Of a DNA stretch of 64,000 nucleotides, positions 17,891 through 26,369 are shown piece by piece (the stretch's first letter is position 1; each line of letters starts with the position of its first letter). Where the stretch lies: contig JARKND010000005.1 of the NCBI GenBank assembly GCA_029309925.1, positions 992,001 through 1,056,000 of the forward strand. The letters are read 5' to 3'. The translations under genes were made by a program, and so were the position numbers. Below the pieces are notes generated by a model that was not told the DNA's origin, searched no databases, and was given only the letters and a program-made list of their open reading frames with translations. The stretch is from Fulvivirgaceae bacterium JP3-4. Lineage in GTDB: Bacteria; Bacteroidota; Bacteroidia; Cytophagales; Cyclobacteriaceae.

Positions 17891-19754
17891 AATTGCTGCA
17901 CTTGTTTTCTTCGTGCTCGGTTGTCAGCAGGCATCCGCACAGCAAGGTATTCCTTACCTCGAGCGCGTGCTGACTATCTCGTTCAACAACGAGCGGTTAG
18001 ACGCAGCATTAAAGAAGGTCTCGCAGCAGGGAGGATTCACATTCTCCTACAGCCCTTCCATTCTTGAAGCGGACCGGATTGTAAACCACAGCTTCGTCAA
18101 CAAAACCGTGCGCGAAATCCTTGATCAGCTTTTTTCCGGCTCGGTGGAATATCGCGTGCGCGGGAAATACATCATCCTCACGAAAGCCGTTGCACGATCG
18201 AAAGACACCGAGGTATACAGCGGTTATATCATTGATGAGGCTACAGGGCAACGACTTCGGGATGTAACGGTTTATGATCCCGTAACGCTTTCCTCCGCTG
18301 TCACCGACCAGTTTGGATTTTTTCAGATCAAGATTGACAAACCACCGGATGACCTCCGGCTGGCAATCAATAAACAAAATTATTCGGATACCCTTGTAGT
18401 GCCTTCCCGCAGTGGAAGGCTTTTGAACATTCCGATGAAGGTGGACAAGGAACGTTTTGTGACTTTTGCCGACAGTGTTCAAAGTAAAATGAAACGTTTC
18501 TGGACGAAGACGATGCTGTTTACGAAACAGAAATCGACTTTCGCCAACGTCCAGGATACGCTCTATCGAAAGTCACAGATCTCATTTGTGCCTTTTATTG
18601 GGACCAATCATGCGCTTAGCGCGAACGTTATCAACGACTACTCTTTCAACATCCTTGGCGGTTTTTCAATGGGCGTCAGAAAATTTGAGATTGGTGGATT
18701 GTTCAACATTGTCACAGGTGACGTTCAGGGTGCCCAGCTTGCCGGTACTTTCAATGCAGTAGGCGGTTCTGTAAGAGGGGGACAGTTTGCAGGAATTTTC
18801 AATGCCAATCGCGGCAGCGTAACAGGTGCTCAGCTGGCTGGCATTTCTAATTTTAACTGGGGAGAAGTCCATCACTTTAGTGCGGCAGGTACCGTCAATT
18901 TCGCGCGAAGCGGATCTGATGCTGTGCAGCTCGCGGGTATAGCGAACATGACGGTTGGAGATCAATTGAAGCCTCACATCGCAGGTGTATTCAACCTTTC
19001 TACTGGCAACGCAGCAACACAGGTAGCCGGAACTTATAACATGGCGGCCCGCAATGTGACGGGCTGGCAGGGTGCGGGTATTTTGAATTTTGCAGGCAAG
19101 AATGTTCGGGGAGTTCAGAGCGCGGGTATTTTGAACTTTGCCGGCAAGGAAGTTCGCGGTGCGCAGATTGCCGGTGTGTTAAACTACGCTACCAAAGTGC
19201 GTGGTGTGCAGGTCGGCCTCGTGAATGTCGCAGACAGTGTCGGGGGTGTTCCGATCGGACTATTCAGCGTGGTGCTGAAGGGCTATCACAAAATCGAAAT
19301 TTCTGCTGACGAAATTTTTTATACCAATCTCGCTTTCAGAACCGGTGTGAGACAGTTTTACAACATCCTCACTGCGGGGATCAAGACTCAGTCACTCGAG
19401 GGCGACACAGCCACGCACTGGACCTTCGGCTACGGAATCGGTACGGCTCCAAGGTTGTCGAAAAAATTATTTTTGAACTTTGATATTACTGCAAACCAGA
19501 TCGTACAGGGGAGCTCACTTGAAAATCTGAACATCCTCAACAAAGCATATCTCGGGCTAGACTACCAGTTCGCGCGAAAGATGTCGCTGACCTTTGGGGC
19601 GACACTGAACGCCTACGTTACAGACCGCACGAAAGAAGGTTACTGGAATCTGTTCAGCGACTACAAACCGAATGTCTTCTATAACGAGGATCTCGGGAAC
19701 ACAGCCAATGTAAAAATGTGGGTCGGTGGAAAAATCGGCCTGCGATTCCTCTGA
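17880..19754 (+). CDS. STN + carboxypeptidase-regulatory + surface-repeat outer membrane protein
   Basis: 624 residues from GTG 17880, overlapping the anti-sigma gene by 11 bases. A signal peptide (cleavage near SAQ) precedes an STN domain (about 30-100), a CarboxypepD_reg-like domain (about 112-190), and then about twelve 16-residue repeats of pattern xQxAGxxNxxxxxVxG (about 266-465), like LA_2272-type surface repeats. A C-terminal stretch of alternating strands (about 470-624) ends in KIGLRFL and could be a barrel. No TonB plug is present. It occupies the place normally held by the TonB receptor in a sigma/FecR operon, so it is probably the signal input (inference). Confidence 0.82.
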   Translation: MRTRIAALVFFVLGCQQASAQQGIPYLERVLTISFNNERLDAALKKVSQQGGFTFSYSPSILEADRIVNHSFVNKTVREILDQLFSGSVEYRVRGKYIILTKAVARSKDTEVYSGYIIDEATGQRLRDVTVYDPVTLSSAVTDQFGFFQIKIDKPPDDLRLAINKQNYSDTLVVPSRSGRLLNIPMKVDKERFVTFADSVQSKMKRFWTKTMLFTKQKSTFANVQDTLYRKSQISFVPFIGTNHALSANVINDYSFNILGGFSMGVRKFEIGGLFNIVTGDVQGAQLAGTFNAVGGSVRGGQFAGIFNANRGSVTGAQLAGISNFNWGEVHHFSAAGTVNFARSGSDAVQLAGIANMTVGDQLKPHIAGVFNLSTGNAATQVAGTYNMAARNVTGWQGAGILNFAGKNVRGVQSAGILNFAGKEVRGAQIAGVLNYATKVRGVQVGLVNVADSVGGVPIGLFSVVLKGYHKIEISADEIFYTNLAFRTGVRQFYNILTAGIKTQSLEGDTATHWTFGYGIGTAPRLSKKLFLNFDITANQIVQGSSLENLNILNKAYLGLDYQFARKMSLTFGATLNAYVTDRTKEGYWNLFSDYKPNVFYNEDLGNTANVKMWVGGKIGLRFL

Positions 19755-20426
19755 TCAGAACAGATCAGTGATGTTCGACAGTTTAACTTTTTCTATCGGG
19801 TGCGGAGTGTCGGGCAATAACGTAAACGTTCCCTGTGGAAGCATCTTTGCCACCGCTGCTGAATAGTTGCGGTCAGCCATATCATCCTGGTCGCCCAGCA
19901 AGACGTGCACGTTGTTTCGGACTGCATTAAAAGTCTTTTCTGTGAGTAAGGGATTCTGCCCAAGTCCTTCCATCATCGTTGCCGTTTTCGCAAGGAGTTC
20001 TTTCCAGTCGTTGGGTGCATGGCGGCTTTGAAGAATTCGGGCAAAAGCAGGAACCTTCTCTTCTATTTTTTCCGGATTGAGTTTCCGCGTTTCCTTTTCG
20101 GCAGAGTCAACACTCCAGTCGAATTTGGTTCCAAGCGTGATGATCGTTCCGGCTTTTGATGGATAAAGGTGCGCAAACCAAAGCGCCACATATCCACCCA
20201 TGCTGTAGCCGAAAATGTCAATTTTGGAGATTGTGTTGGCTGAGAGAAATCGGGCTATGTCATCAGCAAAAGCTTCGATGCCAAAGGTTTTGCCAAAAGG
20301 TTCTCCGCTGTGTCCGGAGAAATTCATGGCGTAAACGTGGCGGCCTCTTTTTTCTAATTCTGATTTCAATGGATCGAGCTGGGATTTTGAGCCCAGCGCT
20401 CCATGCAGCAGCAGAACAGGATTCAT
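19755..20426 (-). CDS. Alpha/beta-fold hydrolase
   Basis: 223 residues. The sequence starts LLLHGALGSKSQL (oxyanion hole HG) and has the nucleophile elbow GYSMGG (S74), a probable acid Asp in LLGDQDDMAD and the catalytic His in LPDTPHPIEKV. The cap is short. Family members are esterases, lipases or C-C hydrolases, and the substrate cannot be assigned. It is two bases downstream of the fatty acid desaturase on the same strand, suggesting a lipid or acyl-ester substrate. Its stop and that of the convergent STN gene together form the palindrome TGATCA with no intervening base. Confidence 0.85.
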   Translation of the reverse strand: MNPVLLLHGALGSKSQLDPLKSELEKRGRHVYAMNFSGHSGEPFGKTFGIEAFADDIARFLSANTISKIDIFGYSMGGYVALWFAHLYPSKAGTIITLGTKFDWSVDSAEKETRKLNPEKIEEKVPAFARILQSRHAPNDWKELLAKTATMMEGLGQNPLLTEKTFNAVRNNVHVLLGDQDDMADRNYSAAVAKMLPQGTFTLLPDTPHPIEKVKLSNITDLF

Positions 20427-20428
20427 TC

Positions 20429-21553
20429 TTAGTAATGCACAGGCACTCGCTGTGGTTCAAGCACCACATCAGGGCGCGAACCAAGTTGCTTCAGAAGTTT
20501 TGCATGACTAACAAGCGCCCCGATAAACGTTGGCTCAGACTTGTAAGGCAAGCCGAACTCCTCTGCTGTATACTTTACGATCGCAGAGATCTTGCGGTAG
20601 TGTACGTGACAGATGTTCGGAAACAAGTGATGTTCTACCTGGAAGTTCAAACCGCCAACATACCAGTTAAGGATGCGATTGTTATTTGCAAAGTTCGTGG
20701 TTGTAAGCAACTGATGGATCGCCCAGCTGTTTTCCATTTTGCCGTCATCGTCAGGCATTGGATATTCCGTTCCATCGATCACGTGCGCAGGCTGGAAAAT
20801 AATGGCAAGAATAAATCCGCCAACGTAATGCATGGCGAGGAATCCCACGAGGATCTGCCACCATGTTACGTCAAGGAGCAAAGCCGGAAGTACAAAGATA
20901 TAACCGATGTAGACCACTTTACTTGCGAGGAGGACCGCCCATTCGGTAACGATGTTAGTCTTTTGTTTTTTAATGAGGCCATCTTTGTGATAGCGGATAA
21001 TACGGACAAAATCTTTTACTACAACCCAAACCAGCGTAAGCAAGCCATAGAAGAACCAGGCATACATGTGCTGAAACTTGTGAAACCGTTTCCATGGACC
21101 GTACGGTGTCATGCGCAGGATCCCGCGCGGGCTGATGTCTTCATCCACATCATGAATGTTGGTGTAGGTGTGGTGGAGAACGTTGTGCTGAACTTTCCAG
21201 TTAAAGGCGTTACCTCCGATGATATTCAGCGAGAATCCGAGGAAGTTGTTAACCCACGGTTTGTTTGAATAGCCGCCATGATTTGCATCATGCATCACAG
21301 AAAGGCCGATACCGGCCATGCCGAATCCCATTACAATGCACAAACCCAGCATTAACCATACATTCGTAACAACACCGGTGATCATGAGGATATACGGAAG
21401 GGTGTAGATCGAAAACATCACAACGGTTTTGATCTTCATTTCCATGTTTGCGTAACGACTGATCTTGTTTGTTTTGAAATAGTCGTTAACACGCTGGTTG
21501 AGGGTTGTAAAAAAATCGGCTCGTGCTGACGAGAACCTGATGGTAGACTTCAT
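20429..21553 (-). CDS. Membrane fatty acid (acyl-CoA/acyl-lipid) desaturase
   Basis: 374 residues with about four to six membrane segments and the three histidine boxes of membrane di-iron desaturases: HDANHGG (about 88-94), HNVLHHTYTN (about 123-132), and FQVEHHLFP (about 310-318). The QxxHH form of the third box is the 'front-end'/linoleoyl-CoA desaturase type, here without a fused cytochrome b5. It introduces a double bond into membrane acyl chains. A hydrolase follows after two bases. The 148-base upstream gap holds TAGCTTTA, a near -7 box. Confidence 0.92.
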   Translation of the reverse strand: MKSTIRFSSARADFFTTLNQRVNDYFKTNKISRYANMEMKIKTVVMFSIYTLPYILMITGVVTNVWLMLGLCIVMGFGMAGIGLSVMHDANHGGYSNKPWVNNFLGFSLNIIGGNAFNWKVQHNVLHHTYTNIHDVDEDISPRGILRMTPYGPWKRFHKFQHMYAWFFYGLLTLVWVVVKDFVRIIRYHKDGLIKKQKTNIVTEWAVLLASKVVYIGYIFVLPALLLDVTWWQILVGFLAMHYVGGFILAIIFQPAHVIDGTEYPMPDDDGKMENSWAIHQLLTTTNFANNNRILNWYVGGLNFQVEHHLFPNICHVHYRKISAIVKYTAEEFGLPYKSEPTFIGALVSHAKLLKQLGSRPDVVLEPQRVPVHY

Positions 21554-21701
21554 AGCTAGTAGTATTCAATTTTGACTTTTCCATAACGGGTCCGTATAGA
21601 AAAGATTCTCTAAAGCTAAGAATTTTTAAAGACTAAAACGAGCGTTAGGAAACGCAATTAACGTGAGCAGCGCGTAAGATTATGTGTAATACTGACTTTG
21701 T

Positions 21702-22361
21702 TTAAGCCAGTTCAGCGATAATGGTCCTTCCACCCTTTGTAACATCACCAATCTTCACTGTGATCTTTGCATCGAGCGGTAGAAAAAGATCCACACGTGA
21801 TCCGAATTTAATAAAGCCGAATTCCTGGCCCTGGTCAAGTGTAGAACCTTCTTTCACATACCATTTGATCCTGCGTGCAAGTGCACCGGCAATTTGCCTG
21901 AACAGAATTTCGACTCCGTTGTTCATGCGAACTGCAATGGTTGTTCTTTCATTTTCTGTGCTTGACTTCGGATGCCATGCCACAAGATATTTTCCAGGAT
22001 GATATTTGAAAAAGGAAATTGATCCGGCTACCGGCATACGGTTGACGTGAACGTTTACCGGAGACATGAAGATGGATACCTGTTTTCTTTTTTCCTTCAG
22101 ATATTCTGTCTCAATTGTCTCTTCGATAACGACAACTTTTCCATCGGCAGGAGCAAGAACGTGTTTATTGTTTTTTGTGATCGAGAAGATCGGGTTTCTG
22201 AAGAACTGAAGAATGAGCAAGTAAAAAAGTACACTGACCAGAATTGCCGAGTTCTGGATCAGCGGGCTGTTTGGATAATAAGAGAACAATGCCCAGTTCA
22301 ATCCGAAAAGAACAATGAGCAACACAAAAAGAACGGTATAACCTTCGCGGTGGATCGTCAT
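21702..22361 (-). CDS. psd: Phosphatidylserine decarboxylase (short type)
   Basis: 219 residues. N-terminal membrane helices (about 8-45) lead to the PSD domain with VLAPADGKVV, FMSPVNVHVNRMP and the processing site FGSRVDLFLP. Cleavage before this Ser would generate the pyruvoyl group. The length matches the short archaeal/Bacteroidota PSD class rather than the 320-residue E. coli enzyme. It converts phosphatidylserine to phosphatidylethanolamine at the inner membrane. A terminator from the upstream glutamate dehydrogenase separates the two genes. Confidence 0.93.
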   Translation of the reverse strand: MTIHREGYTVLFVLLIVLFGLNWALFSYYPNSPLIQNSAILVSVLFYLLILQFFRNPIFSITKNNKHVLAPADGKVVVIEETIETEYLKEKRKQVSIFMSPVNVHVNRMPVAGSISFFKYHPGKYLVAWHPKSSTENERTTIAVRMNNGVEILFRQIAGALARRIKWYVKEGSTLDQGQEFGFIKFGSRVDLFLPLDAKITVKIGDVTKGGRTIIAELA

Positions 22362-22373
22362 ATAACAGTATTG

Positions 22374-22408
22374 AAAAAAAACAGAGCAAGCGTTTCTGGC
22401 TTGCCCTG
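22374..22408 (-). terminator. Intrinsic terminator after glutamate dehydrogenase
   Basis: On the minus strand GCAAGC (22404-22399), a 7-base loop and GCTTGC (22391-22386) form a stem, lengthened by a CAG/CTG pair after one mismatch, followed by eight U residues (22381-22374). Confidence 0.65.
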
Positions 22409-22453
22409 CAAATCTATGAATAATTTTACCTTTAAGCTTTATGCTTTCAGCTC

Positions 22454-23731
22454 TTAATATCCTCCGCGGAACTTATACGTCTTGGCAACCTTGTCGATAG
22501 CAACCATGTACGCGGCAATTCTCATCGGTACATTGTATTCTTTCGAGGTTTTATAAACATTCGCGAAAGCGTCTTTCATGATCCGGTCTGATCTGCGGTT
22601 AACGCGGTCTGCAGTCCATTTGTAACCGAGGCGGTTTTGCACCCATTCAAAATATGAAACTGTAACACCACCGGCATTTGCAAGGATATCCGGTACAACC
22701 ATAATGCCCTTTTCGTTGATGATGCTATCGGCCTTCGAAGACGTAGGACCGTTTGCGCCTTCCACAATCAGCTTTGCTTTGATGTTTTGTGCGTTTGAAT
22801 TGGTGATCACATCTTCTGTCGCTGCGGGAACCAGAAGATCGACAGGAAGCGTCAGAAGATCTTCGTTTGAAATTTTTTCTGCGCCACTGAAGCCTTCAAG
22901 AGAACCTTTGTTTGCCTCGCGATATTTAACAGCAGCTTCAATGTCCATACCTTTTTCGTTGAAGTATGCACCGGAGATATCACTGACTGCCTGCACAATG
23001 AGGCCGCGCTCATGGAGAAGTCTGGCCGCCCATGAACCAACGTTTCCGAAACCCTGAACTGCACAAGTCGCTTTGTAAGGATTGATCTTCAGTTTTTCCA
23101 TCGCTGCCAAAGCAGAAACCATCACACCGCGACCTGTAGCTTCTGTTCTTCCAAGGGAACCACCCATCACGATAGGCTTTCCCGTAACAACAGCCGGTGA
23201 TGTCATGCCCTGAATCCTTGAATACTGGTCCATCAACCACGCCATCTCGCGCGGTCCCGTTCCCATATCGGGTGCGGGAATATCTTTATCAGCGCCAAAC
23301 ACATCAGCCATTGCTTGTGTGTAGGCGCGCATGAGTCGTTCAATTTCGCCTGAAGACATCTCGCGCGGGTTGCAGGCTACGCCCCCTTTTGCACCACCGT
23401 ACGGAATATCAACTACGGCACACTTCCAGGTCATCCAGGCAGCAAGCGCTTTAACTTCATCGAGGTTCACGTGTGTGTCGAACCGAATTCCGCCTTTTGA
23501 AGGACCAAGGATGGTCGAGTGGATCACACGGTATCCTTCAAATACGCGGATCGTGCCGTCATCCATCGTCACAGGAAGACTGACAATTACCTGACGCGCA
23601 GGATTTTTAAGTACGTTGTAAATTTCATCTTCTAATCCCAGGATCTGTGAAGCAACCTGGAAGCGAGACATCATCGCTTCGAACGGGTTTTCGCGGTCTT
23701 TAAGTCCTGGAGCTGGTTCGATATATCCCAT
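22454..23731 (-). CDS. gdhA: Glu/Leu/Phe/Val-family dehydrogenase (glutamate dehydrogenase)
   Basis: 425 residues from the ATG at 23729-23731; the frame can be extended nine codons to a TTG. The dimerisation/catalytic domain has GPSKGGIRF (K of the substrate pocket), PYGGAKGGV (catalytic lysine), and PAPDMGTG (catalytic Asp), and the Rossmann domain has VQGFGNVGSWAA. Typical bacterial hexameric GDH is about 420-450 residues. It links 2-oxoglutarate and glutamate. A -7 box TATCTTTG lies about 83 bases upstream. Confidence 0.93.
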   Translation of the reverse strand: MGYIEPAPGLKDRENPFEAMMSRFQVASQILGLEDEIYNVLKNPARQVIVSLPVTMDDGTIRVFEGYRVIHSTILGPSKGGIRFDTHVNLDEVKALAAWMTWKCAVVDIPYGGAKGGVACNPREMSSGEIERLMRAYTQAMADVFGADKDIPAPDMGTGPREMAWLMDQYSRIQGMTSPAVVTGKPIVMGGSLGRTEATGRGVMVSALAAMEKLKINPYKATCAVQGFGNVGSWAARLLHERGLIVQAVSDISGAYFNEKGMDIEAAVKYREANKGSLEGFSGAEKISNEDLLTLPVDLLVPAATEDVITNSNAQNIKAKLIVEGANGPTSSKADSIINEKGIMVVPDILANAGGVTVSYFEWVQNRLGYKWTADRVNRRSDRIMKDAFANVYKTSKEYNVPMRIAAYMVAIDKVAKTYKFRGGY

Positions 23732-23813
23732 ACAATAATTAGTGTTAAACTGAAGCAACCCTGAGACGCTATGGCCTTAACCAATATGCGTTTTTGTAAA
23801 TCTAAAACGGTTG

Positions 23814-23821
23814 CAAAGATA
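23814..23821 (-). promoter_or_regulatory. -7 promoter element of glutamate dehydrogenase
   Basis: Minus-strand TATCTTTG is a perfect TAnnTTTG. No good -33 TTTG is found at 16-17 bases, so the promoter may need an activator. The predicted leader is about 75-80 bases. Confidence 0.4.
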
Positions 23822-23913
23822 AATAAATAAAAATGACCACTTCAGATTTCGGCCGAATATGCTTTTGCAAAGTTTTATGGTACAAACTTTTGCGTTTGAC
23901 CCAAATAAGAGAA

Positions 23914-24333
23914 TTATTTATTGCCTTTTCTTAATTCGTCAACAGAAATTTTTCCTGCTCCGCTGAACAAAAAGAAGATGGATCCCACCAGCATCATCCA
24001 CGCATCAAAGGACTGCTGGAAGCTCAGGCCGATATGGGCAATGATGAGCGCAGCAATAAAGTTGATGATCATGATGATGGCGGCAGGACGCACGAACCAT
24101 CCAATCATATAGAGGATGCCACACATGAACTGCGCGTAAACAGAAACTATTGCCGCGAGCAAAGGAAATGGTGTGCCGTGCAGTGCGAGGAAGTCACGGA
24201 ATTCTATCATGCGCTCCCAGCTGAAAACATTGTCTTGTGTGCCATCGATCAGGCGCCAACCAATGACGAGCCTAAGAAAGAAATTTCCGTACTCTTTATA
24301 ATGCTGAAAGTAGCGATCGAGACGAGCAAACAT
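23914..24333 (-). CDS. DoxX-family membrane protein
   Basis: 139 residues with four hydrophobic segments (about 16-32, 55-75, 78-98 and 108-125). The order, the length and the F(F/L)RLVIGWRLIDG start with the conserved Arg in the first helix fit DoxX/DoxD-like proteins. These are inner-membrane proteins of mostly unknown activity, some tied to quinone or oxidative-stress complexes. No operon partner is evident. The 206-base gap upstream holds an orphan terminator on the opposite strand. Confidence 0.8.
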   Translation of the reverse strand: MFARLDRYFQHYKEYGNFFLRLVIGWRLIDGTQDNVFSWERMIEFRDFLALHGTPFPLLAAIVSVYAQFMCGILYMIGWFVRPAAIIMIINFIAALIIAHIGLSFQQSFDAWMMLVGSIFFLFSGAGKISVDELRKGNK

Positions 24334-24455
24334 AGATTAATGACAAGTAACGAGTGACGAATTGAACCACTTCTAAGATCGGCAGAAATGAATAAATGAA
24401 ACAATGCGGCTTGGGGTATTTTGTAGAAAGCCACTCTTGCGCACGCGCGGGAGAG

Positions 24456-24490
24456 CTCTTAGGATCTAAGGTCAGCTAAGAGTTTTTTTT
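24456..24490 (+). terminator. Orphan plus-strand intrinsic terminator, possible end of a small RNA
   Basis: CTCTTAG (24456-24462), a 13-base loop, CTAAGAG (24476-24482) and eight T (24483-24490). The genes on both sides are on the minus strand, so no plus-strand coding transcript ends here. It may terminate an unannotated RNA starting after about 24340, or block readthrough antisense to DoxX. Confidence 0.55.
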
Positions 24491-24539
24491 GCTCTCTTGG
24501 TGTTCCTTCGAGTCTTGGTGTCTTAGTGGCTATGGCTGT

Positions 24540-25388
24540 TCAAAAGATTTCTATATATGCCACAATAAAAGGAGCCGAAATCAACAATCCGTCAAAGCGG
24601 TCGAGGAAACCTCCGTGGCCCGGAAGTGCATCGCCCGAGTCTTTTATTTCTATACTTCGCTTGAGCAGCGACTCGATCAGGTCACCGAAAGTACCTCCGA
24701 TGATAATGATTAATCCAACAACGATCCAGTTGGTAAGTGTGAGGTATGAAGGCTGATCAATCGACTCAAAAAAATATGGCAGCCCGATTGCGAAAGCCAT
24801 CGCGAGCAGCGCTCCTCCGAAAAAACCTTCCCATGACTTTTTTGGTGAGATGCGTTCGAAAAGTTTTCGTTTTCCGAGATACGTTCCGGCAAAGTATGCG
24901 CCTGTGTCACTTGCCCACAGGATAAATAAACATCCGAACATGATCTGATAGTTGTAAACGCCTTTCTCAAATGCTGCAATATTCAATAACGCGAACGGAG
25001 CAGCTACATAGAAAAGGCCCAAAAACGTGTAAGCTATGTTTGTGAATGGTTTCCGCTCAAAGCGCTTGTACAATTTGATCATGTAGACAAACGCCATCAG
25101 CGGGAAGATCAGGAAATAATACCGGTATGAAATCATTTCCATCTCTATAAAAAATGATAAGCTGAAGATGACGACACCGAGAAACGTTCCGAACGTTTTC
25201 TGCGGCACCATTCCGTCAAGGCCTGAGAGTTTATAGAATTCCCACAGTGTGAAAAATGTTATAATGAAGAATACAATGAAGTAGGTCCACGGACCGAAGC
25301 AGATTGCTGCAATAATTCCAGCCGACCCGAGTAAACCAGTGATGATTCTTTGCGTCAGGTTATTGTATTTTTTCAGAGACGATGTCAC
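24540..25388 (-). CDS. cdsA: Phosphatidate cytidylyltransferase (CDP-diglyceride synthase)
   Basis: 282 residues from a GTG overlapping the stop of the upstream CPBP gene (GTGA). About eight membrane segments. The C-terminus carries the CdsA signature: SLLKRSIEIKDSG then LPGHGGFLDRFDG, with the metal-binding Asp residues. SPKKSWEGFFGG is the second conserved block. It makes CDP-diacylglycerol from phosphatidic acid and CTP, the precursor of all phospholipids including the phosphatidylserine used by the Psd encoded at 21702. Confidence 0.95.
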   Translation of the reverse strand: MTSSLKKYNNLTQRIITGLLGSAGIIAAICFGPWTYFIVFFIITFFTLWEFYKLSGLDGMVPQKTFGTFLGVVIFSLSFFIEMEMISYRYYFLIFPLMAFVYMIKLYKRFERKPFTNIAYTFLGLFYVAAPFALLNIAAFEKGVYNYQIMFGCLFILWASDTGAYFAGTYLGKRKLFERISPKKSWEGFFGGALLAMAFAIGLPYFFESIDQPSYLTLTNWIVVGLIIIIGGTFGDLIESLLKRSIEIKDSGDALPGHGGFLDRFDGLLISAPFIVAYIEIF

Positions 25389-26329
25389 AGCGGAGGAAGC
25401 GATGGTTTACGGTGCTCAAAATATTTATAAAAATAATAGAGAAGGGCAGCGGTCGCAACACCTGCGATCATCACAACGTTAGCGGGTGCTGATTGCTGTG
25501 TTTCGAAGTCGTACTCGAACGTGCCTTGCTGGTAAAGATAAAGTGCGAGAAGTGATGCGCCATTATTCACAAAGTGAGCAAGTATTGCCAATGACAGATT
25601 TCCTGACCAGTAGTATAAATATCCGAAGAGCGCGCCTAAGAACAGTCGCGGAACAAAGCCGAAGAACTGAAAATGAATTGTGCTAAATAGAAACGCAGCA
25701 AACCAGATGGATACGTGAATGTTTTTTGTTCCCCTGTAGAGTTCATTCTGAATGAGGCCACGGAACACCAATTCTTCACCGATCGCAGGCAACACCGCAA
25801 TCACGAGCATTGCGATTAGCAACTCCCAGATTGAAGTAAATTCAGTCAGGTGTTTAATGATCTCTTCGTTAGCATCCTCAAGGTTTCTTGCCCAGCGTTC
25901 GAAGTTGTCCAGGAAGGGAGGGAAGTCAATGCCAGCGTTCCAGCTGATGAAAACGGAATTTACGACCGCAAAAACAACCACGATCACGATGGTGAGAATT
26001 ATCGGAACGGGTTGTGGGTGATTATTTTTGAAAAGGATCGAAACGCCTTTGCCGTCTCTTGCCAGGAATAATGCCGGTCCGATGATAAGTCCGACCAGTG
26101 TGGTGAAGCCTTGTATAATAAAGAGTGGGATCTTGAGCTCGGGATGCGCTACAGGATCCTGCATGGCTTCCATCATGTCGATCAGTGTGCCGGGATAAAA
26201 CGGAAGAGCAGCCAGCACCCCGATGAAAGGACCAACGAACGCGAACCCGATGCCAACGATCGCTATGATCAGCAACAGGTTAATAACCGGGTGTCTTTCC
26301 GGTCTTTGAAGTAATTCGTTTTCCAACAT
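25385..26329 (-). CDS. CPBP-family intramembrane metalloprotease
   Basis: 314 residues with about eight membrane segments. The Abi/CPBP motifs are visible: motif 1 EELVFRG (about 205-211), motif 2 a Phe/His pair near FSTIHFQFFGF, and motif 3 H-x3-N in LAHFVNNG. Relatives include Rce1-type prenyl-protein proteases and bacterial immunity proteins. The substrate is unknown. It is translationally coupled to cdsA (4-base overlap), which suggests an envelope function rather than bacteriocin immunity. It is divergent from dusB with a 40-base gap. Confidence 0.88.
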   Translation of the reverse strand: MLENELLQRPERHPVINLLLIIAIVGIGFAFVGPFIGVLAALPFYPGTLIDMMEAMQDPVAHPELKIPLFIIQGFTTLVGLIIGPALFLARDGKGVSILFKNNHPQPVPIILTIVIVVVFAVVNSVFISWNAGIDFPPFLDNFERWARNLEDANEEIIKHLTEFTSIWELLIAMLVIAVLPAIGEELVFRGLIQNELYRGTKNIHVSIWFAAFLFSTIHFQFFGFVPRLFLGALFGYLYYWSGNLSLAILAHFVNNGASLLALYLYQQGTFEYDFETQQSAPANVVMIAGVATAALLYYFYKYFEHRKPSLPPL

Positions 26330-26341
26330 CTGAAAATGGCT

Positions 26342-26349
26342 TAACTTTG
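26342..26349 (+). promoter_or_regulatory. -7 promoter element of dusB
   Basis: TAACTTTG is a perfect TAnnTTTG 20 bases before the ATG. The -33 element is poor. Confidence 0.4.
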
Positions 26350-26369
26350 CAGTTTGCTAGCGAGCAAAT

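Noticed and set aside
25385-26329. CPBP protein as a bacteriocin-immunity or defence gene
   Set aside because: It is coupled to cdsA and no bacteriocin or defence genes are adjacent; an envelope role is more likely.
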